The notes: generated by a model from the sequence alone, not told the origin. 64,000 bases of DNA from Pomphorhynchus laevis (GCA_012934845.2 WNNJ02000450.1:1-64000), one strand, 5' to 3'; numbered from the stretch's first letter, positions 32,539 through 45,717 are shown. Numbers and translations: made by a program.

Positions 32539-33690
32539 CTAAAATTATACAGTTATTCCAATAATAGACATCAAATTTTTACAAAAACAATCGATTGATC
32601 GATCAAAATTGAAAAAATAAAAAATATTTACAATTAATTTGGAATAACTTTTTAAATCAATATACAAATAACTACATATTTAAAATATAAGCCATAGTAG
32701 ACGTAGCGATTAGAATGGCACGATAAAAATAATAGCGTAGTATTGGTATTTTTCGAGATATTTTGAAATTAAATCTTTAATTTTAGGAAAAAAAAACAAA
32801 ATTTAAATATTTTTTAAATCCTTTGTTGAAATATTTTTAAATGATTACAATTACAAAGGTTATTGATATATTTAAAACAGATGAAGTTTTGAGTTTATAG
32901 CGCCTTGAAAAAAAATTAAATTAAATTTTAAATTTTTATGAAAAAATTTAAATATTAAAATTTTTAGCCACAAACGCGTTTCTCCCAAAAAATTATACGA
33001 CATTCGAAAGAGCACATGAAGATGTACAACAAACAGACTTTTTGCGTAATTTAGACAAAGTGCCTCAAACTGAAAAGATCCGAAACCTTTTATATGTGGA
33101 TAGTAAATAATATACTTTGTGTTAGAATAATATTGATAATCACATTACATCAGAGGAAATACATCATAAGCATGTATTAGCATGTGCATCATTAGCTATG
33201 CATGATCAAAGAATATGGGCTGAAAAGCGTGATAGTAGCAATTACTCCAGATGATCTAACCCTCTAAGATTACACCTCTAATCTCAATTTTGATACATCG
33301 TATATTATTCATTACTCAATTCATAAAAAAGGGTAAAAAATTTTAACTTATAAAAATCTGAGTTATAGAGAATATATTTAAATATATACCCCTAATCTTA
33401 ATTCTGATACATCGTATATTATAATCAATTAATTGATTGATTATATTAATTAATTATAATTAATTATATTTCTATAATCAATTAACGGAATTTAAAAAAA
33501 TCTTTAAATCTTAGGATTTCAATCTCTTATTTTATTGCTTTTAAATTTATATAGTACAAAATTTGTAGACTCAGTTAACTGATCTGACTAATTAATACCA
33601 TATTTTAAATACTATAGATGTCAGAATCTTTTCGGCCAGTTGTAACTATGGATAGTTCTTCACTTTTTCTCAAAATCATTATTGTTATCA
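32539..33690. repeat. AT-rich DNA with reversed copies of the terminal module
   Basis: At 33,085-33,205 and again, in two partial units, at 33,270-33,430 lies the reverse complement of the module at 6,248-6,470 (for example CATCAGAGGAAATACATCAT and CTGATACATCGTATATTAT). The rest is low-complexity A/T sequence. Confidence 0.55.
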
Positions 33691-36600
33691 ATGGATAACA
33701 AAGTGCGCAGCAAGGCTCATTACAAGTTGCGTCACAATCAGAAAAAGGTTAATAGAGAAAATTCGTTTCCAATCCGAATTATTACAAGAAGGTGAGGAAA
33801 TATTACAAGAAGGCAGCAAGATACAAGATTGGAGAAAGTGGGGACCCTTGAGGCATACCTGTAATAGGTTAAAACTGACGTGCATCATGGTCATCTTCAT
33901 AGAAAAATCGCTTTGTATACAACAATATTTCCACCCTGTTAACAATTCTTGCAGGCAACCTAAAGGACCTAAGAGAAGATATAACAAAAGGAATGGAAAT
34001 TCGATCGAATGCAGCAGAAAAGTTTAGAAAACCAGCCACAGCAAGCTTATGACTGTTATCCTGACATAACTTGCGCACTTCACCTATTACAGTATGGACC
34101 GAGCGATCTTTTACGTACCTATGAAAACCAAGTGGGATTGAATTTCGCCTACTTAGATGGTCGCGGATTTTACGCGCAAGTTCTTTTTACGTAAATTGAG
34201 ATGAGAGAGTTTTGAATCGAGATAGGCCGCAGATCTTTAGGGCATCACATCGATTTCTTTTTTTTGTAAAAACACGACGGCAGATATTAATGACAGTAAC
34301 ATCGGACGAGTAGCATTGTGATGGCGACCTCATTTCTCCGGCTGTCTGACAAAAGTGACAGACCCGAGTGGAGAGTGGCGCATGGGATTTGGATGTGCCT
34401 GGAAGTGGCCCCCAGGAGTTTAGGTTATCTGTGACAGATTAGTCCCTGCTCCTGTAGTCACACCAAGGCGGGATTAGTTGGGGAGATTGAGTGGCTCCAT
34501 AATTATGTAAGGATAGTGACTCATCTAAAACTTTGTCAAGGCCAATGCTACCGATCCAACCCAAAGCTCTATCTTTCCAGCAGACAAACTTTTCCTTCTT
34601 GAATATCTTCCAAAAGGAAGACTGAGAAGGGTTAAGGCGAGCTATGCTCACCCTATTCTTGCTTAGCTGGAACCTATATCTAGTGCTCCAGTATTCATTC
34701 GAGAGGGCATGTCTGGCGGAAATAGAGAGATTGGGAAGGTGTCGCATTTTAAGTAGGATCTTGAGTTTTGTTGGAGTGGGATTGCATATTCGACCTTTAT
34801 AGGTAATCGTAAGGATCGCGGTAGCCTGCGATGAGAGGTAGGAATTAAATTCGGTCAAGCTCTCATTGCTCAATTTGGGGAAGAGTTGGATAGCTGCCTG
34901 AAAGAAACCCACCCTGATGAGGTCAAAGTGATATCTCCTAAGCAACGTATCTTCCTCGATCCGTTAACAAATTTGGTTATGAGAGGTGGTCTGTTTTTGC
35001 CGCGACTGCTTAGTACAGATGGGTTCTAACAACCACTTCTTATGTAGCTGTAATATTTCGTGGAGAGAATTAGTTATTGAGCAATGAAAGGTGGAGGGAT
35101 GTGGTTAGTGAATAAGATAGTCGTTCATGTTACTGCGGATTGCTGCATTAATCCAACTACCAGTTATGTCGTTGAAGTCACCAAGTAGCATGTCATAACC
35201 ACTACCCAAATCACGATCCAGGAGGTCACGGTTCTTGTGAATTTCTCCTGGCCGAATATAGATATTGGCTATGTTGATACGTTTACCGTTTTTACATAGT
35301 GATATAGCTAAACATACAGGGCTGAACAAGAATAGTTTAGTAAGAGGAATGATCTTAAGGAGCTCTTTACTAGGGTTAAAAGACCTTGAGATGAAGAAGA
35401 GTGAGGTGGCGTTATGTACGGAGTATAGTGGGTGTAGATGTGCTTAGGGATAAATCGAGTAATGCCCTAGGGGGAGCTGGATAGACCGCGTCTTTTAAAG
35501 GACTATAACATCTGCATATCTATCAGATAGAAGGCTAAGGGCGGAAGCACCTCCCAAATTCCACTGAAGGATATGCAGTGAAAAGGGCCCTTGAATACTT
35601 TGATTTGTGTTAAGTTAGCTGAAGTGGGATGCCTCCTCCTAGTCGGAACCGGAGCTGAGAAGGTTTCTCTTCTCACACCCTGCTGGACAAGATTGAGCCA
35701 CTTGCCCATGGGCAATAACTTCATTCCCCGTGTTAGTCGCGTCCTCCAGTCTCCAAAGGTTTGTTTACTGTTTGGATATCTTCGACGGAGGCACTGTTTT
35801 GGAAAAAGGCATATGTTTTTTGAATGAGGATGTGGGTCTTCTTTTAGAATCAGTATTAGAAAGATGTGATTTAGCTCTCTTCTTTGAAGACATGGCAACC
35901 GTAAAAGAAGCTATTGTCGAGGGTGTATTTGTCTTCAAATGGGCCATTAGCGATTGAATTGATCGTGTATGTTTCTTCTTGAAACGATCTAAAGAAACTA
36001 AACATCTCTTCCACATTAATTCCCGATAAGCCACACTCTGTATTTGTCCTAGTGTGGGGAGAATGTACGTTCTTCTTTATTTAATGTCTACTCACGTAAT
36101 CTTTGAAAACCGAGCATTTTCTTGACCAAGAAGGGTGTTTGAGTCCACAGTTAGTACAACTGGGAGCAAGCTTGCACTGTGCGTCATGATCTACATCACC
36201 CGATCTACAAATACCACAAGTCTTTTTTCTTGCACAAGTTGAGCTCCAGTGTCTCCACATGTGACAGGTATTACAGTGTGGTAACGTGAGGTTGTGTGTG
36301 CTTTCTATTGTGAAATTCAGATTGCAACCGATAAACAAATTGGATGCAGAGTTCGATAGGATATAAGCGTTGTCCTCCTCAGTGTTCGCGAATGCAATGG
36401 AGATATTTGGATCTTCTCTATTCTTAATAAACCGAATATTTTGTAGAATAACTTTTTTCAGCTCTTCTAAATTATTTTCTAGACCGGGAAGTATATTCGT
36501 TATCTTTATAATTGGTTTTGATACCAGTGGTTCTTTCTTGGAACAATTTTTTTAAGAATTTAGTGTAGGAGGTTACTATGTCAGGAGAAATAAACGAAAT

Positions 36601-36830
36601 TCTATAGTAATTATTCATTACTTTGGCGTAATTAATCATGATTCTGTTGGGTTGTAAGCTTATAAATTTCCTAAAGAATTCATTGAATGATTGGTTTTTC
36701 TGTATTGGAATAGAAGGGTGACGTTCACTAGATTAACTAGTTTTTTAGTGGAGGAAGCTCCTCAATTTCCCGATTAAGAACAATTAAGTCACTAACCTTT
36801 ATTCCAGAAGATCCGGTTGCAATTGTTGAT
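33691..36830 (-). pseudogene. Jockey-like LINE relic, ORF1 to mid-RT
   Basis: Degraded minus-strand copy of the family at 45.7-49.5 kb. ORF1 text lies at 36,830-35,770, with three Cys/His knuckles at 36,338-36,081 (CNTCHMWRHWSSTC, CGICRSGDVDHDAQC, CTNCGLKHPSWSRKC). Endonuclease pieces follow at 35,900-35,105 (FSGIWEVLPPLAF, IANIYIRPGEIHKNRDLLD, SGYDMLLGDFNDI), then the linker at 34,945-34,439 (RRYHFDLIRVGFFQAAIQLF, KDRALGWIGSIGLDKVL) and RT fragments to 33,691 (FLNFSAAFDRIS, IVNRVEILLYTKRFF). The catalytic YADD region is missing. Many frame changes. It abuts a plus-strand ORF1 fragment of the same family, head to head. Confidence 0.75.
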
Positions 36831-37370
36831 TTGATTGTGTTTTCGTAGTCCTTTGAAGCTCCGAAACGTTCATTGCACAGCATTTTTGCAAATGCATTTT
36901 TTAAATCGTTCGGTTTATTCCAACGAAATTAAGCTGTTATATTTTATGCAAATCATATTTTTTATGAGCGAATTGTGTGTTATCGAAGGATCAAAAGATT
37001 CTACAATCGCAGCGGAAATCGGAGAATATCGTGTAAACTCGAGCAAAATGCAGGTAACTTCGTCTACAATATCAAACGAGGTAAGTAGTTTGTTACCATC
37101 TAATGTAAAGGATGTAATTTAGGAACTACCCCAATGCCCAAATTAAAAAATCTGGCGGTTATTAAGCTATCAGCACCAATAGAGCGCCATAAGCTATTTA
37201 ACATATTTCTGCGTAAGTTTACTGAAAAATATAATAATAGAGTCCTATTCCACTCAGTACGCTACTTTGACGCTGAAATCAAGATCTCCTTCGTTTCCTG
37301 GGACCTGGCGAGGGATTATGAAACCTTTTTCCACAACGAATTAATGAATCTTGGTACAGTACAATGAGTG
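36831..37370 (+). pseudogene. Jockey-like LINE ORF1 N-terminal fragment
   Basis: Plus-strand text PMPKLKNLAVIKLSAP-like, then HKLFNIFLRKFTEKYNNRVL and VRYFDAEIKISFVSWDLA, matches ORF1 of the 45.7-kb copy (PKVVNLVIIRL, KNLFNIFLREFT, IKYLDSEIRVSFSS). It stops at about 37,366, just before a 174-bp dispersed repeat. Confidence 0.6.
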
Positions 37371-37384
37371 TTTTTGTAAACTAA

Positions 37385-37558
37385 GAGTGTTTTTGGAAGG
37401 TCAGTGTCAATACTTAACCTTGAAGATTGTCCCACATTCGAATTAGTCGTAATTGCAAATATTACATTTTGTAATATTTCTATAAAAGTTACAGTTTTGT
37501 CTTGACTGCTTCCCCGAGAATTAAGTAGCTAATGTAATTGGTCTCTTCGTATAAACAT
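37385..37558 (+). repeat. 174-bp direct repeat, left copy
   Basis: Starts GAGTGTTTTTGGAAGGTCAG and ends with ATAAACAT. The second copy (41,549-41,722) has the same length and about ten differences. No tRNA-like head, open frame or terminal inverted repeat is obvious. The pair brackets the degraded RLE LINE. Confidence 0.85.
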
Positions 37559-38162
37559 GTGGATGTATTATAAGTTGAAATGCAATCTTATATTTATTTC
37601 TATTAATTTGTTGAAAAGAATTGTAATATTGATATTATTAAAGTGTAAAAAAATTATTAATTATTAATCAACTATTATTACTAATTATTAGTTAACTAAT
37701 ATTTTGAAATTTGTCTTGGTTATATTAAGTTCTTACAGCCACACATGTATCAGAATTGAAGAATTATATTCGTGCTGAATTCCGCCTTGAATCCTGACTT
37801 GTTTCAGCTATTTTGTTGACTATTTTCTTGGCTGCTAATTAATAACTACTTACAATCTAGTAAATACAATCTATAGTAAATACACTTAAACACACAATCT
37901 AAAGTAGATACAATCTAAAGTAAATACAGTTATCGTTATTGTATACCACTCGAGCAGTCATCCCGGGATATAAGGGCTCTGTCTAGCGGACGGAATATCA
38001 ATAAGCAAAAACAAGATTAATAAGCAAAAACCATCGTGGATTAAAGCAAAATGTAGAGTGCAGCCATCAAAATTACAATTATTATTACAATCGTACTACT
38101 AGTTAAATTTAGTCTGATTAAACCATCTTGATATTTAACTACATACACTAATTACAATTACA
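37559..38162. other. AT-rich leader before the degraded RLE LINE
   Basis: No gene. It contains repeated AATCTAAAGTAAATACA-like units (37,850-37,925) and a TTGGTTATATTAAGTTCT stretch that also occurs upstream of the minisatellite at 20 kb. The part nearest 38,163 may be the 5' UTR of the RLE LINE. Confidence 0.4.
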
Positions 38163-40848
38163 ATGCCTCGAGGGAAACCATCGACGCAAATTCTTTGTTG
38201 CACGTGCAATGGACCTGCCGCAAAATGCAAGGGCTGTCGATGTGCGAAGAATCGTACTACATGCACCAACTGCAGAGCCAACGACTGTGGTAATCGTTCC
38301 TAAGTATCACGTAGCCACTCTCAAGTACCGAACACCGAAGTGAATGCCGAACAACATGAGGACAAGTCTCTTAGCACGCAAAAAAATCGAACACCTTACC
38401 GACTCGCTCGACAATATATGAAGTGGTTTGTCAATGGAGACCCAACCACTTGTGTCTGCCCCTGTGTAACGCTAGTAATCAGTTCGTAAAGATCTTGGCA
38501 GGATTTTACTCGAAAGCAGCAAATTCGAAGCATTTGGATGCCCTAACAGACGCAACTGTATTCTCACAACTAATCCTTTAAAAAATACGAGCAAGAAAGA
38601 ACTCAGCGATTCGGAAAACGATTGAACGTCGACTGAAACTTTGGTCGGAATCCAAAGTGGATGAATTATTTGAAGAGGCGATGTATTTGCAACAAAACGT
38701 AATCTCAAATAGTCCACCACTGACTGCTGTAGATTGGAAAAGAAGCTACATAAATTTGATGACTGCAGGTAAACTCGCGGCAGGATCTGCTACATTGTCA
38801 GGGGAACTGGTGGCCGGTCTGCTGTCTCATAGCGACATCGTAGATGGTAAATCGGTAAAGCAATTATTACAGAAATTACATCCAAAGGCCGATCCAATTA
38901 ATATAGAAGCCCTACTAACAGTTCCACTCACAACACGTAATCACCACCCGGTTCGTTTTTTAGAGATCAGCGAAGATCACATTATCAATGCTTGTCTACG
39001 AACTCATGGAAGTGCAGGACCTTTGGGGGTCGATGCACAATCCTGGCGAAGATTCCTTACATGTTTTGGAGCAGACCATACTCTCGCAATTTAGCACGTT
39101 CCCTCGCTGAGCTAGCAATCAGTATTGCGAGTAAAAATTTACCTATGGGCTCACTAGACGCATTTACTGGGTGTAGACTCGTCGCAATTCGAAAAAAACC
39201 AGGTGGAATTAGACCGATCGGAATTTGTGAAGTCTCGAGACGAATCATCTGCCGCACGTTATTGAGTATAATCAAAATGGATCTGATGGAGGCCGCAGGT
39301 GTTCTCCAATTAGCTGCATCTCAGAAATCTGGAATTGAATATGCTGTGCGATCATTACGAGACGCCCTTTTTTATGAACAGTGATCAATGCCTGCTTGCA
39401 GTCGACGCTTCTAACGCATTTAACACCATCAATCAAGCTACCGCACTCCATAACATCAATTATACTAGTCCAGCGCTTACGGTAGCTCTGCAGAATGTTT
39501 ATAAATTACCAGCAATGCTCTATCTAGGTGGAGATACAATAGTCTCGATGGAGGGATTTACTCAGGTAGATCCCTTGGCAATGCCTGCGTATGCTATGTC
39601 CACTCTACCACTCATCGATTACATCCAGCGAAATGTTCCTCGAATTGTTCAAAGGTGGTACGACGATGACTCAAACTTTGTCGGTAGCAGTGAAGACATC
39701 CAAAAGGTCTGGGATATTCTCACAAACAAGAGTCCCCTTTATGAATACCATGTGAATGCCTCCAAAACAAAGAGGCTATCTCACAAACGAATCGATATGC
39801 CTTCCTCCCTGGTTGGAGTATCGAATTACACTACAAGATTGATAACACTTGAAGTGCCCATTGTCACTGAAATATTCGTTTCTGAGCACACCACCGAAAG
39901 ATGTAACGCATGGATATCTGTCGTCGATCGACTAAAGGAGGTAGCCCTAATTGATCCACACGTTGCATTCACTGGGTTAGTTCATTCAGTGCAGTTCAGA
40001 TGGACACATTACCTCCGGTTAATTGAGTGCAGACCAGAAAGCTTGTTGGATCTGCACAATGCGATCATTTAGTCACTCGTACCAGTCCTTACTAAATTTC
40101 CGCTCGACGCGAAGTGGATCACAATTATTTCTTCGCCGCTAAAGCTAGGAGGCCTTGGTATCTTTGATCCCTGCTTTAACAATCAAGTTGAGTTCCAGGG
40201 ATCTTTAGAAATGTGTAGAGCGTTTGATTGCGCTGACAGCGCTGAGCAACTTTATGAACTGCAAAATTCGATCTCAGCAGGTATATCTAATAAAACAAAA
40301 AAATAATATTTAATGAGAGGCTTGCAGCGGTTACTGAGTTCATGGAGCCCGGAATTGCCAATTCCATATCACATGCTGCAACTAACGGAGCGTCCTCCTG
40401 GCTCAGCTCACTGCCACTTAAGACTGAGAGGTTTCACCTCAGTCCTTTGGAATTCATCGATGCTCTACGCTGCCGATATGGATGGTCAACTCTGACCGAA
40501 GAACGACATTGCGTCTGTGGAGACTAAATGGGTGATGGTCATGCACTCTCTTGCGCCAGAGGAGGCTTACCGACAATCAGACATAACGAAATCAGGGACA
40601 TTATTGCCCTAAAATTTACAGAAGTATGTAACGGCGTGGGAATCGAACATCGTCTTACTCAAATCCCCGACTCTATGTCCTTTGAATCTTCTTGCACCAC
40701 AGAAGATGTACAAGCAAGACTATATATTGTATGTTCTAGATTGCATGCGGAACGATATCAGCGGACGTTCTGTGACGTCACGATATTTCAACACTTGCTC
40801 AATCTTACGCAAATCGTAGTGTCCGTTCCGCCTTCGAGTTCAATATTA
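38163..40848 (+). pseudogene. RLE-type LINE, degraded copy (relative of 53,779-56,868)
   Basis: Begins with ATG and MPRGKPSTQ, then the Cys-rich head CCTCNGPAAKCKGCRCAKNR. In broken frames it follows the intact relative through the pre-RT region (ARFLEISEDHIINAC-like, TFTGCRLVAIRKKPGGIRP), motif A (LAVDASNAFNTINQ), motif B (EGFTQVDPLAMP, Val in place of Gly), and motif C, which reads YDDD rather than YADD. It then has the zinc and nuclease part (HALSCARGGLPTIRHNEIRD, VQARLYIVCSRLH, FCDVTIFQ). It stops at about 40,848, within the C-terminal domain, so the 3' end is lost. Many stops and frame changes. Useful because it keeps the start codon the other copy lacks. Confidence 0.8.
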
Positions 40849-43799
40849 TAATGTATATTTTTTCCATTATTATAATAATATATCTTTTTCATATTATAAT
40901 GTATATGTAATAAAGGAAATGAACATGTAATGATAAATATTATAACAGATACCTGTATAATATTGTTTTAAATGCAATAAAATTTGATTTTTTAATTAAA
41001 TCTTATTAATATAAAATTTAATTTAATTAACTAAAAATCGTATTTTTAATTAACCAATACTTGATGAAATACTCAAATATGTTTGTATTTTAACTAAGCT
41101 AATAATTTCGGAATAAACTACATTTAAAGGTATTAGTTTAAACTACATTTAAAGCTACATTTAAAGTATCTAACATTTTATTTTATCATAAACATTTAAA
41201 GTTTTTAAACATTAAAGTCATTATTTAATTTCTTTTAAAAATCTGTTTTTATTATCGAATAAGTAAGAATTATATAATGCGTATTTAAAGATATTTTTAG
41301 AGGCAGTATCACGAAAAACAAAACCAATTACAGTACGTTAGCGATATTTCATTTTAACATTAAAATATACTCAGAGATTAATCCTACGCTTTACACTATT
41401 AGATATTGTTTGATTCTTATATATAAGCATCTACCAAAGATACAATATCACCTTGATCAGCCAAGAATAACGTAGAAATGATGAAAAACAGTTACTCATG
41501 ATGATCCACTTTCGTTATCAGTAGTCTTTTGAAAGGGAGCCATAATAGGAGTGTTTTTGGAAGGTCAGTGTCAATACTTAACCTTGAACATTGTCCCACA
41601 TTCGAATTAGTCGTAATTGTAAATATAACATTTTGTAATATTTCTATAAAAGTTACATTTTTGTCTTGATTGCTTCCCCGAGAATTAAGTAGCTAATGTA
41701 ATTGGCCTCTTCATACAAACATTTTTTTTTCAAACAAAACTTTTTTATGAAGAGCTCAATTACATTGACTAAAATTATTATAATTTATTAATAAATTGAT
41801 TTTTTCATTCTCAGAAAACCCATAATATTATAAAATCTACTCAGCAAGTATTCCAACACTTTGATATTGTTTGATTCTTCTATGTAAATGAATCTAATCG
41901 TTAGTTTATAGAGTTTATCTTCGAATTAAATGGATTAGAAGTAATCCAATAATTATTAACAGCTACTTCTTTTATTAGAAGTAATAAAATATATGGCAGT
42001 GTCGTTCAGTGATTTATTTACTGCCCATTATTAAGTTGACTATTTGCTTTTAGATATTTTCAAGTATTTGTTTTCAAATATTACTAAGATATTTTAACTG
42101 CAACATTTCTTAAATTTGAGTAGTGTGTAAACAGCAAAACATAAAATATAAAGCTTTTTTGAACATAAGTTACCGCATTTCACAAGATAAATGTTGCGAT
42201 ATCTGACAAGATCAAGTGCATCGAGATCGATCAATCTTTAGTCGACCATTACGATTATCATCTTTAGTCTCAATACCTATCATATTTAGTCGTATTGTAG
42301 AAATGTCGACTGTCATGATCACGCGTCCAAAGGTATCTTATACGTTCTCTCAAAGAGAACGGACATTCTTGCAAAACGTTTGATCGCTCCGTACACATTT
42401 TTTGCATCAACAGTCTGTAATACCCTAATTCATATTTTGTGAGTAAACGATAAAATTGCCGGCATATAAGGCTTGAAGATTCATTTTAATTATGCAGTAA
42501 ATTGTAATAAGTGAATATGCTGTTGTTCAATCCCTTATTTACCGCACACTGCCGTAAAAAGTATTAAACAATTATTGATATATAACATTCTATAAGCAAT
42601 ATTGAAATACCAAAAAATTGAAATAAAAACAATTAAATCATAAAGTATATTTTAACGTTATATTCTTGTTTTTAATTATATTTTACGGTTTGATATTCTT
42701 CAAATTGAAGATTAGGTAGCTAAATGAAAAACTTCAGAGTGTAACAATGGTGTTTTATTTTCATTTTCAATTATATCTCAAGGTATCTATTAAATTATGA
42801 TGTTTGCGGACACACGTTTGGATTTAGGTATAATTATAGCAGTATAACATCCTTACATTTTTTGATTTATGACACTCCGGTTAATAATCCGCAGACCTCC
42901 CATATTCACATGCATAACTTCCACATTACATCATTGTCAGTGATTCAATCGTGAGTTGACATTTAATTCAGATTTGGGCTCTTCAAAACTAGTTAAGTGT
43001 TTTAGGTCACATATACATCTTCTCTTATCGTCAACTAATTTAATTTAAATTGTTGTATTATCTATTTTTAAATATCTACAAGCATTCATTTACAATTTTC
43101 ATAAAAGCGTACAACTTCTTATTTCAAATTTATTTAAGCACATTCTTGCGTTCACTTAAATGCCTAAAACATAACGTCAAAAGTTTGATTAGGCATTTCG
43201 TACTTTAGGCGATTTTGATATACGTTCTCAGTACGAATACTGCTGCTTTTGGAGTCTTCTATGTTTTTGGAAATCTGACCTTAATTGCATCGTAAGCTTA
43301 CACTGCTTTTCAGACGCAATTACACTTTTGACACAGGCTGGTACTTTTAACCAAACCATCCTACCATCTCAAACGGATAAAAGATAAGAAAGTTTTGCTG
43401 ATATCGTTTCTATCATATTGGGTATAAACTATTTATCAGTATAAATGATAAAAATGATTCCATTAAGTTCGGATTTGTTCTCATATTCATATTTGCCTTC
43501 ATTGTAAGTATTTCGTTTGTTTCTGTTTGCAATTAAAATTTTAGTTTCCAAAATAAAAATTATTTAAAGTATTAAAATTTAAAATTATTTAATTTTAATA
43601 AGTTAAAGTATTTACTGTATCGTTACACAAGTTACACAAACAATTATTTAAATTTAAATAATTTAAATAATTAAATTATTAATTAATTTTAAATAGGGTT
43701 CAATACCTAATAACTCCGATCATTAAAATAAATGCTAAATAACAATTAAATTTTAATAATAAATAATTGCTATATAATATATTTAAAATAATAGTCAAT
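40849..43799. other. AT-rich stretch with the right 174-bp repeat
   Basis: No gene recognised. Contains the repeat at 41,549-41,722 and a small hairpin CGTTCTCT/AGAGAACG near 42,350. Base composition suggests intergenic DNA. Confidence 0.5.
41549..41722 (+). repeat. 174-bp direct repeat, right copy
   Basis: Same orientation and length as 37,385-37,558, about 94 percent identical by eye, followed by a T run. Either a dispersed short element or the product of a segmental event around the RLE LINE. Confidence 0.85.
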
Positions 43800-43935
43800 T
43801 TTATGAATTGACTAATAAATAATAGACAATGTATCAGAATAAGAATTAGAGGTTATCAGTAAGAACTGCTATGTTATCAGGCTTCGTTACCTTATCCTCG
43901 ACTCAACATAGCAGCGTTGCCAAATACAATCATTG
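43800..43935. repeat. Terminal module of the YIDD-type retroelement, third copy
   Basis: Repeats the 6,248-6,380 block, including AGAATAAGAATTAGAGGT and the CTGCTATG/CATAGCAG inverted pair, and again leads into reverse transcriptase C-terminal sequence. Confidence 0.65.
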
Positions 43936-43939
43936 CCAA

Positions 43940-44375
43940 TATCAAAGCCAATATCATTACATATTGTTGCAATTCTTAAAATTTCATTATTTAATGTATT
44001 ATATTTTATATTATATGGTATGCATGAATGCTCATGCAAAAATATGTTTCTTGTAAATTTAAATATGTCATCTTTACGATATAAATTAATAGTAGTTTTA
44101 GTTAATGTTAATTTAATGTTCATATCTAAGATATATACTTTCTTTATCATCAATATTGGTTTTATTAAGATTTATTTTATTTTTTATGAATCGTTACAAA
44201 TTATAGCAATCCTTAAAATTTCATTATTTAATGTATTATATTTTATATTATATGGTATGCATGAATGCTCATGCAAAAATATGTTTCTTGTAAATTTAAA
44301 TATGTCATCTTTACGATATAAATTAATAGTAGTTTTGGTTAATGTTAATTTAATGTTCATATCGAAAAAGGTAAT
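43940..44375 (-). pseudogene. YIDD-type reverse transcriptase C-terminus, two tandem pieces
   Basis: The block beginning near 43,966 (ATTTCATTATTTAATGTATT) is repeated from about 44,218, giving the minus-strand text FLHEHSCIPYNIKYNTLNNE and LRIATICNDI twice. Both pieces lack the catalytic boxes. The plus-strand frame across them is a shadow. Confidence 0.65.
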
Positions 44376-44839
44376 ATCGAAACCACAATTATGGATTCAA
44401 TCAATCATATAATATAACTGAGTCTATGTATATTAAATTATTTATAAATTAAACATAATGATAAATAAAAATAAAATAATTAAATAATAAATAATTATTT
44501 ATAATTATAAAATATTATAAAATAATATATTATTAAATAATTATAAAAATTGTTAACTTAAAAGTTTAAGTTAACAATAGCTACATTTAATAGACCGTTC
44601 ATGGAATTTAAGGGCGATTTTACGTAAGTTATCATGGTAGTCGTGTATACAAGCTCGAAATAGTAGGCATCGACTTCTTGAGTGTGGCAGCTTCCAATTT
44701 GATTGAAATCGCATTGGGGAAATTTGTAATGATGAGTCTATCTGTGTTAAGCTCTCCTCCCAACGTATTTTGTGTTCGCAGAAAATATTAATATTTATAA
44801 TAATATAAAAAATAAAAAAACATGATTATATTCGTGATT
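44376..44839. other. AT-rich spacer with one inverted repeat
   Basis: No gene. The inverted repeat at 44,549-44,578 has 14-bp arms (ATTGTTAACTTAAA) around AG. Confidence 0.5.
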
Positions 44840-45683
44840 AAACGCGAAACGTGATTTTCATGTCAACGAATCAGAAGCTCATTTTAATGAACAGTACAGT
44901 GATAATGAAATGGGCGTTTACGAGGACACGGATACAATTCTAATAAATGATTCAAACACTGTTCACTATTCGAACGACAAAGAAGACTTGTCATTGAATT
45001 TACATAGAAGTAGTATTACTAATTTCAATAGTAATGATATTCTTCCAGCTTTAACACCTTCCCGGATTAATAGTATTCATCAAACTTTAAATGCGAGCAA
45101 AAACTTGACGATAAGTATTTCACCAGATACCTTTAAAGGTAACCCCATTAGTAGCGCAGGTAACAATAGTAAATCAGAATTATTCATGAACACAGACGAT
45201 GGATCATTCTCAATTTCCAACGAAATTATTAACCATGGCAAATGTATAACTTATAATGCAGCACGTGATAATAAGGCGATCCGAAATAGAAAAAGGTATG
45301 CATTATGAGATCGGTGTTTGATCTTGACTAATATTCCAGAATCTGATGGGAATTCCGCTAACCTTAAATTAGATAGTGATTTATCAGCAATTCGGACTTT
45401 GCTTTCTAAGATATTTCATAAAAACGAATTAGCCATAATAAAGGAGCTGAAAGTTCTGGGAGTGTTTAGATTGGGTAAAGCATGGAAATCAATAAAAATC
45501 AATATCCACGATTGTTAAAAATTGTACCTCAGTCTAGTTATTATGCCAAATGCATTTGGATTCGTAGATTTAGAATTACTAGCAATATAAGAATGCATAA
45601 GGATCTTAGCCATAAAGAACGAATACAACTAAGATCAGCCAAATCTAAAAACGATTTAGATACAACTACATCGAACGCTTAAA
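44840..45683 (+). pseudogene. ORF1 of a CR1-like LINE, split from its ORF2 by an insertion
   Basis: From 44,910 an open stretch of 132 codons (Asn/Ser-rich) runs to a stop. It is followed in other frames by DRCLILTNIPESDG, LDSDLSAIRTLLSKIFHK, RLLKIVPQSS and RIQLRSAKSK. These match, in order, the C-terminal third of ORF1 of the LINE at 20.2 kb (RDRCVIVTNI, LDHDVSAFRSILS, PLLKIVFTHR, ISSARIE), so it is a CR1/L2-group ORF1 of a different, more AT-rich family. It ends at about 45,682. The matching ORF2 resumes at about 49,600, with a Jockey-like LINE between. At least two frame changes. Confidence 0.65.
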
Positions 45684-45717
45684 ATTTTCTACATGTGAGA
45701 CACCGTCAAGTATTAAG

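Noticed and set aside
31340-32700. Terminal inverted repeats of the Merlin element
   Set aside because: Compared both flanks by eye; only weak A/T-rich matches, none convincing.
37385-41722. LTR element defined by the 174-bp repeats
   Set aside because: No TG...CA ends, primer-binding site or LTR-type genes between them; the interior is an RLE LINE.
43933-44412. 159-codon plus-strand frame
   Set aside because: Shadow of the tandem minus-strand RT pieces; its internal repetition comes from the DNA duplication.
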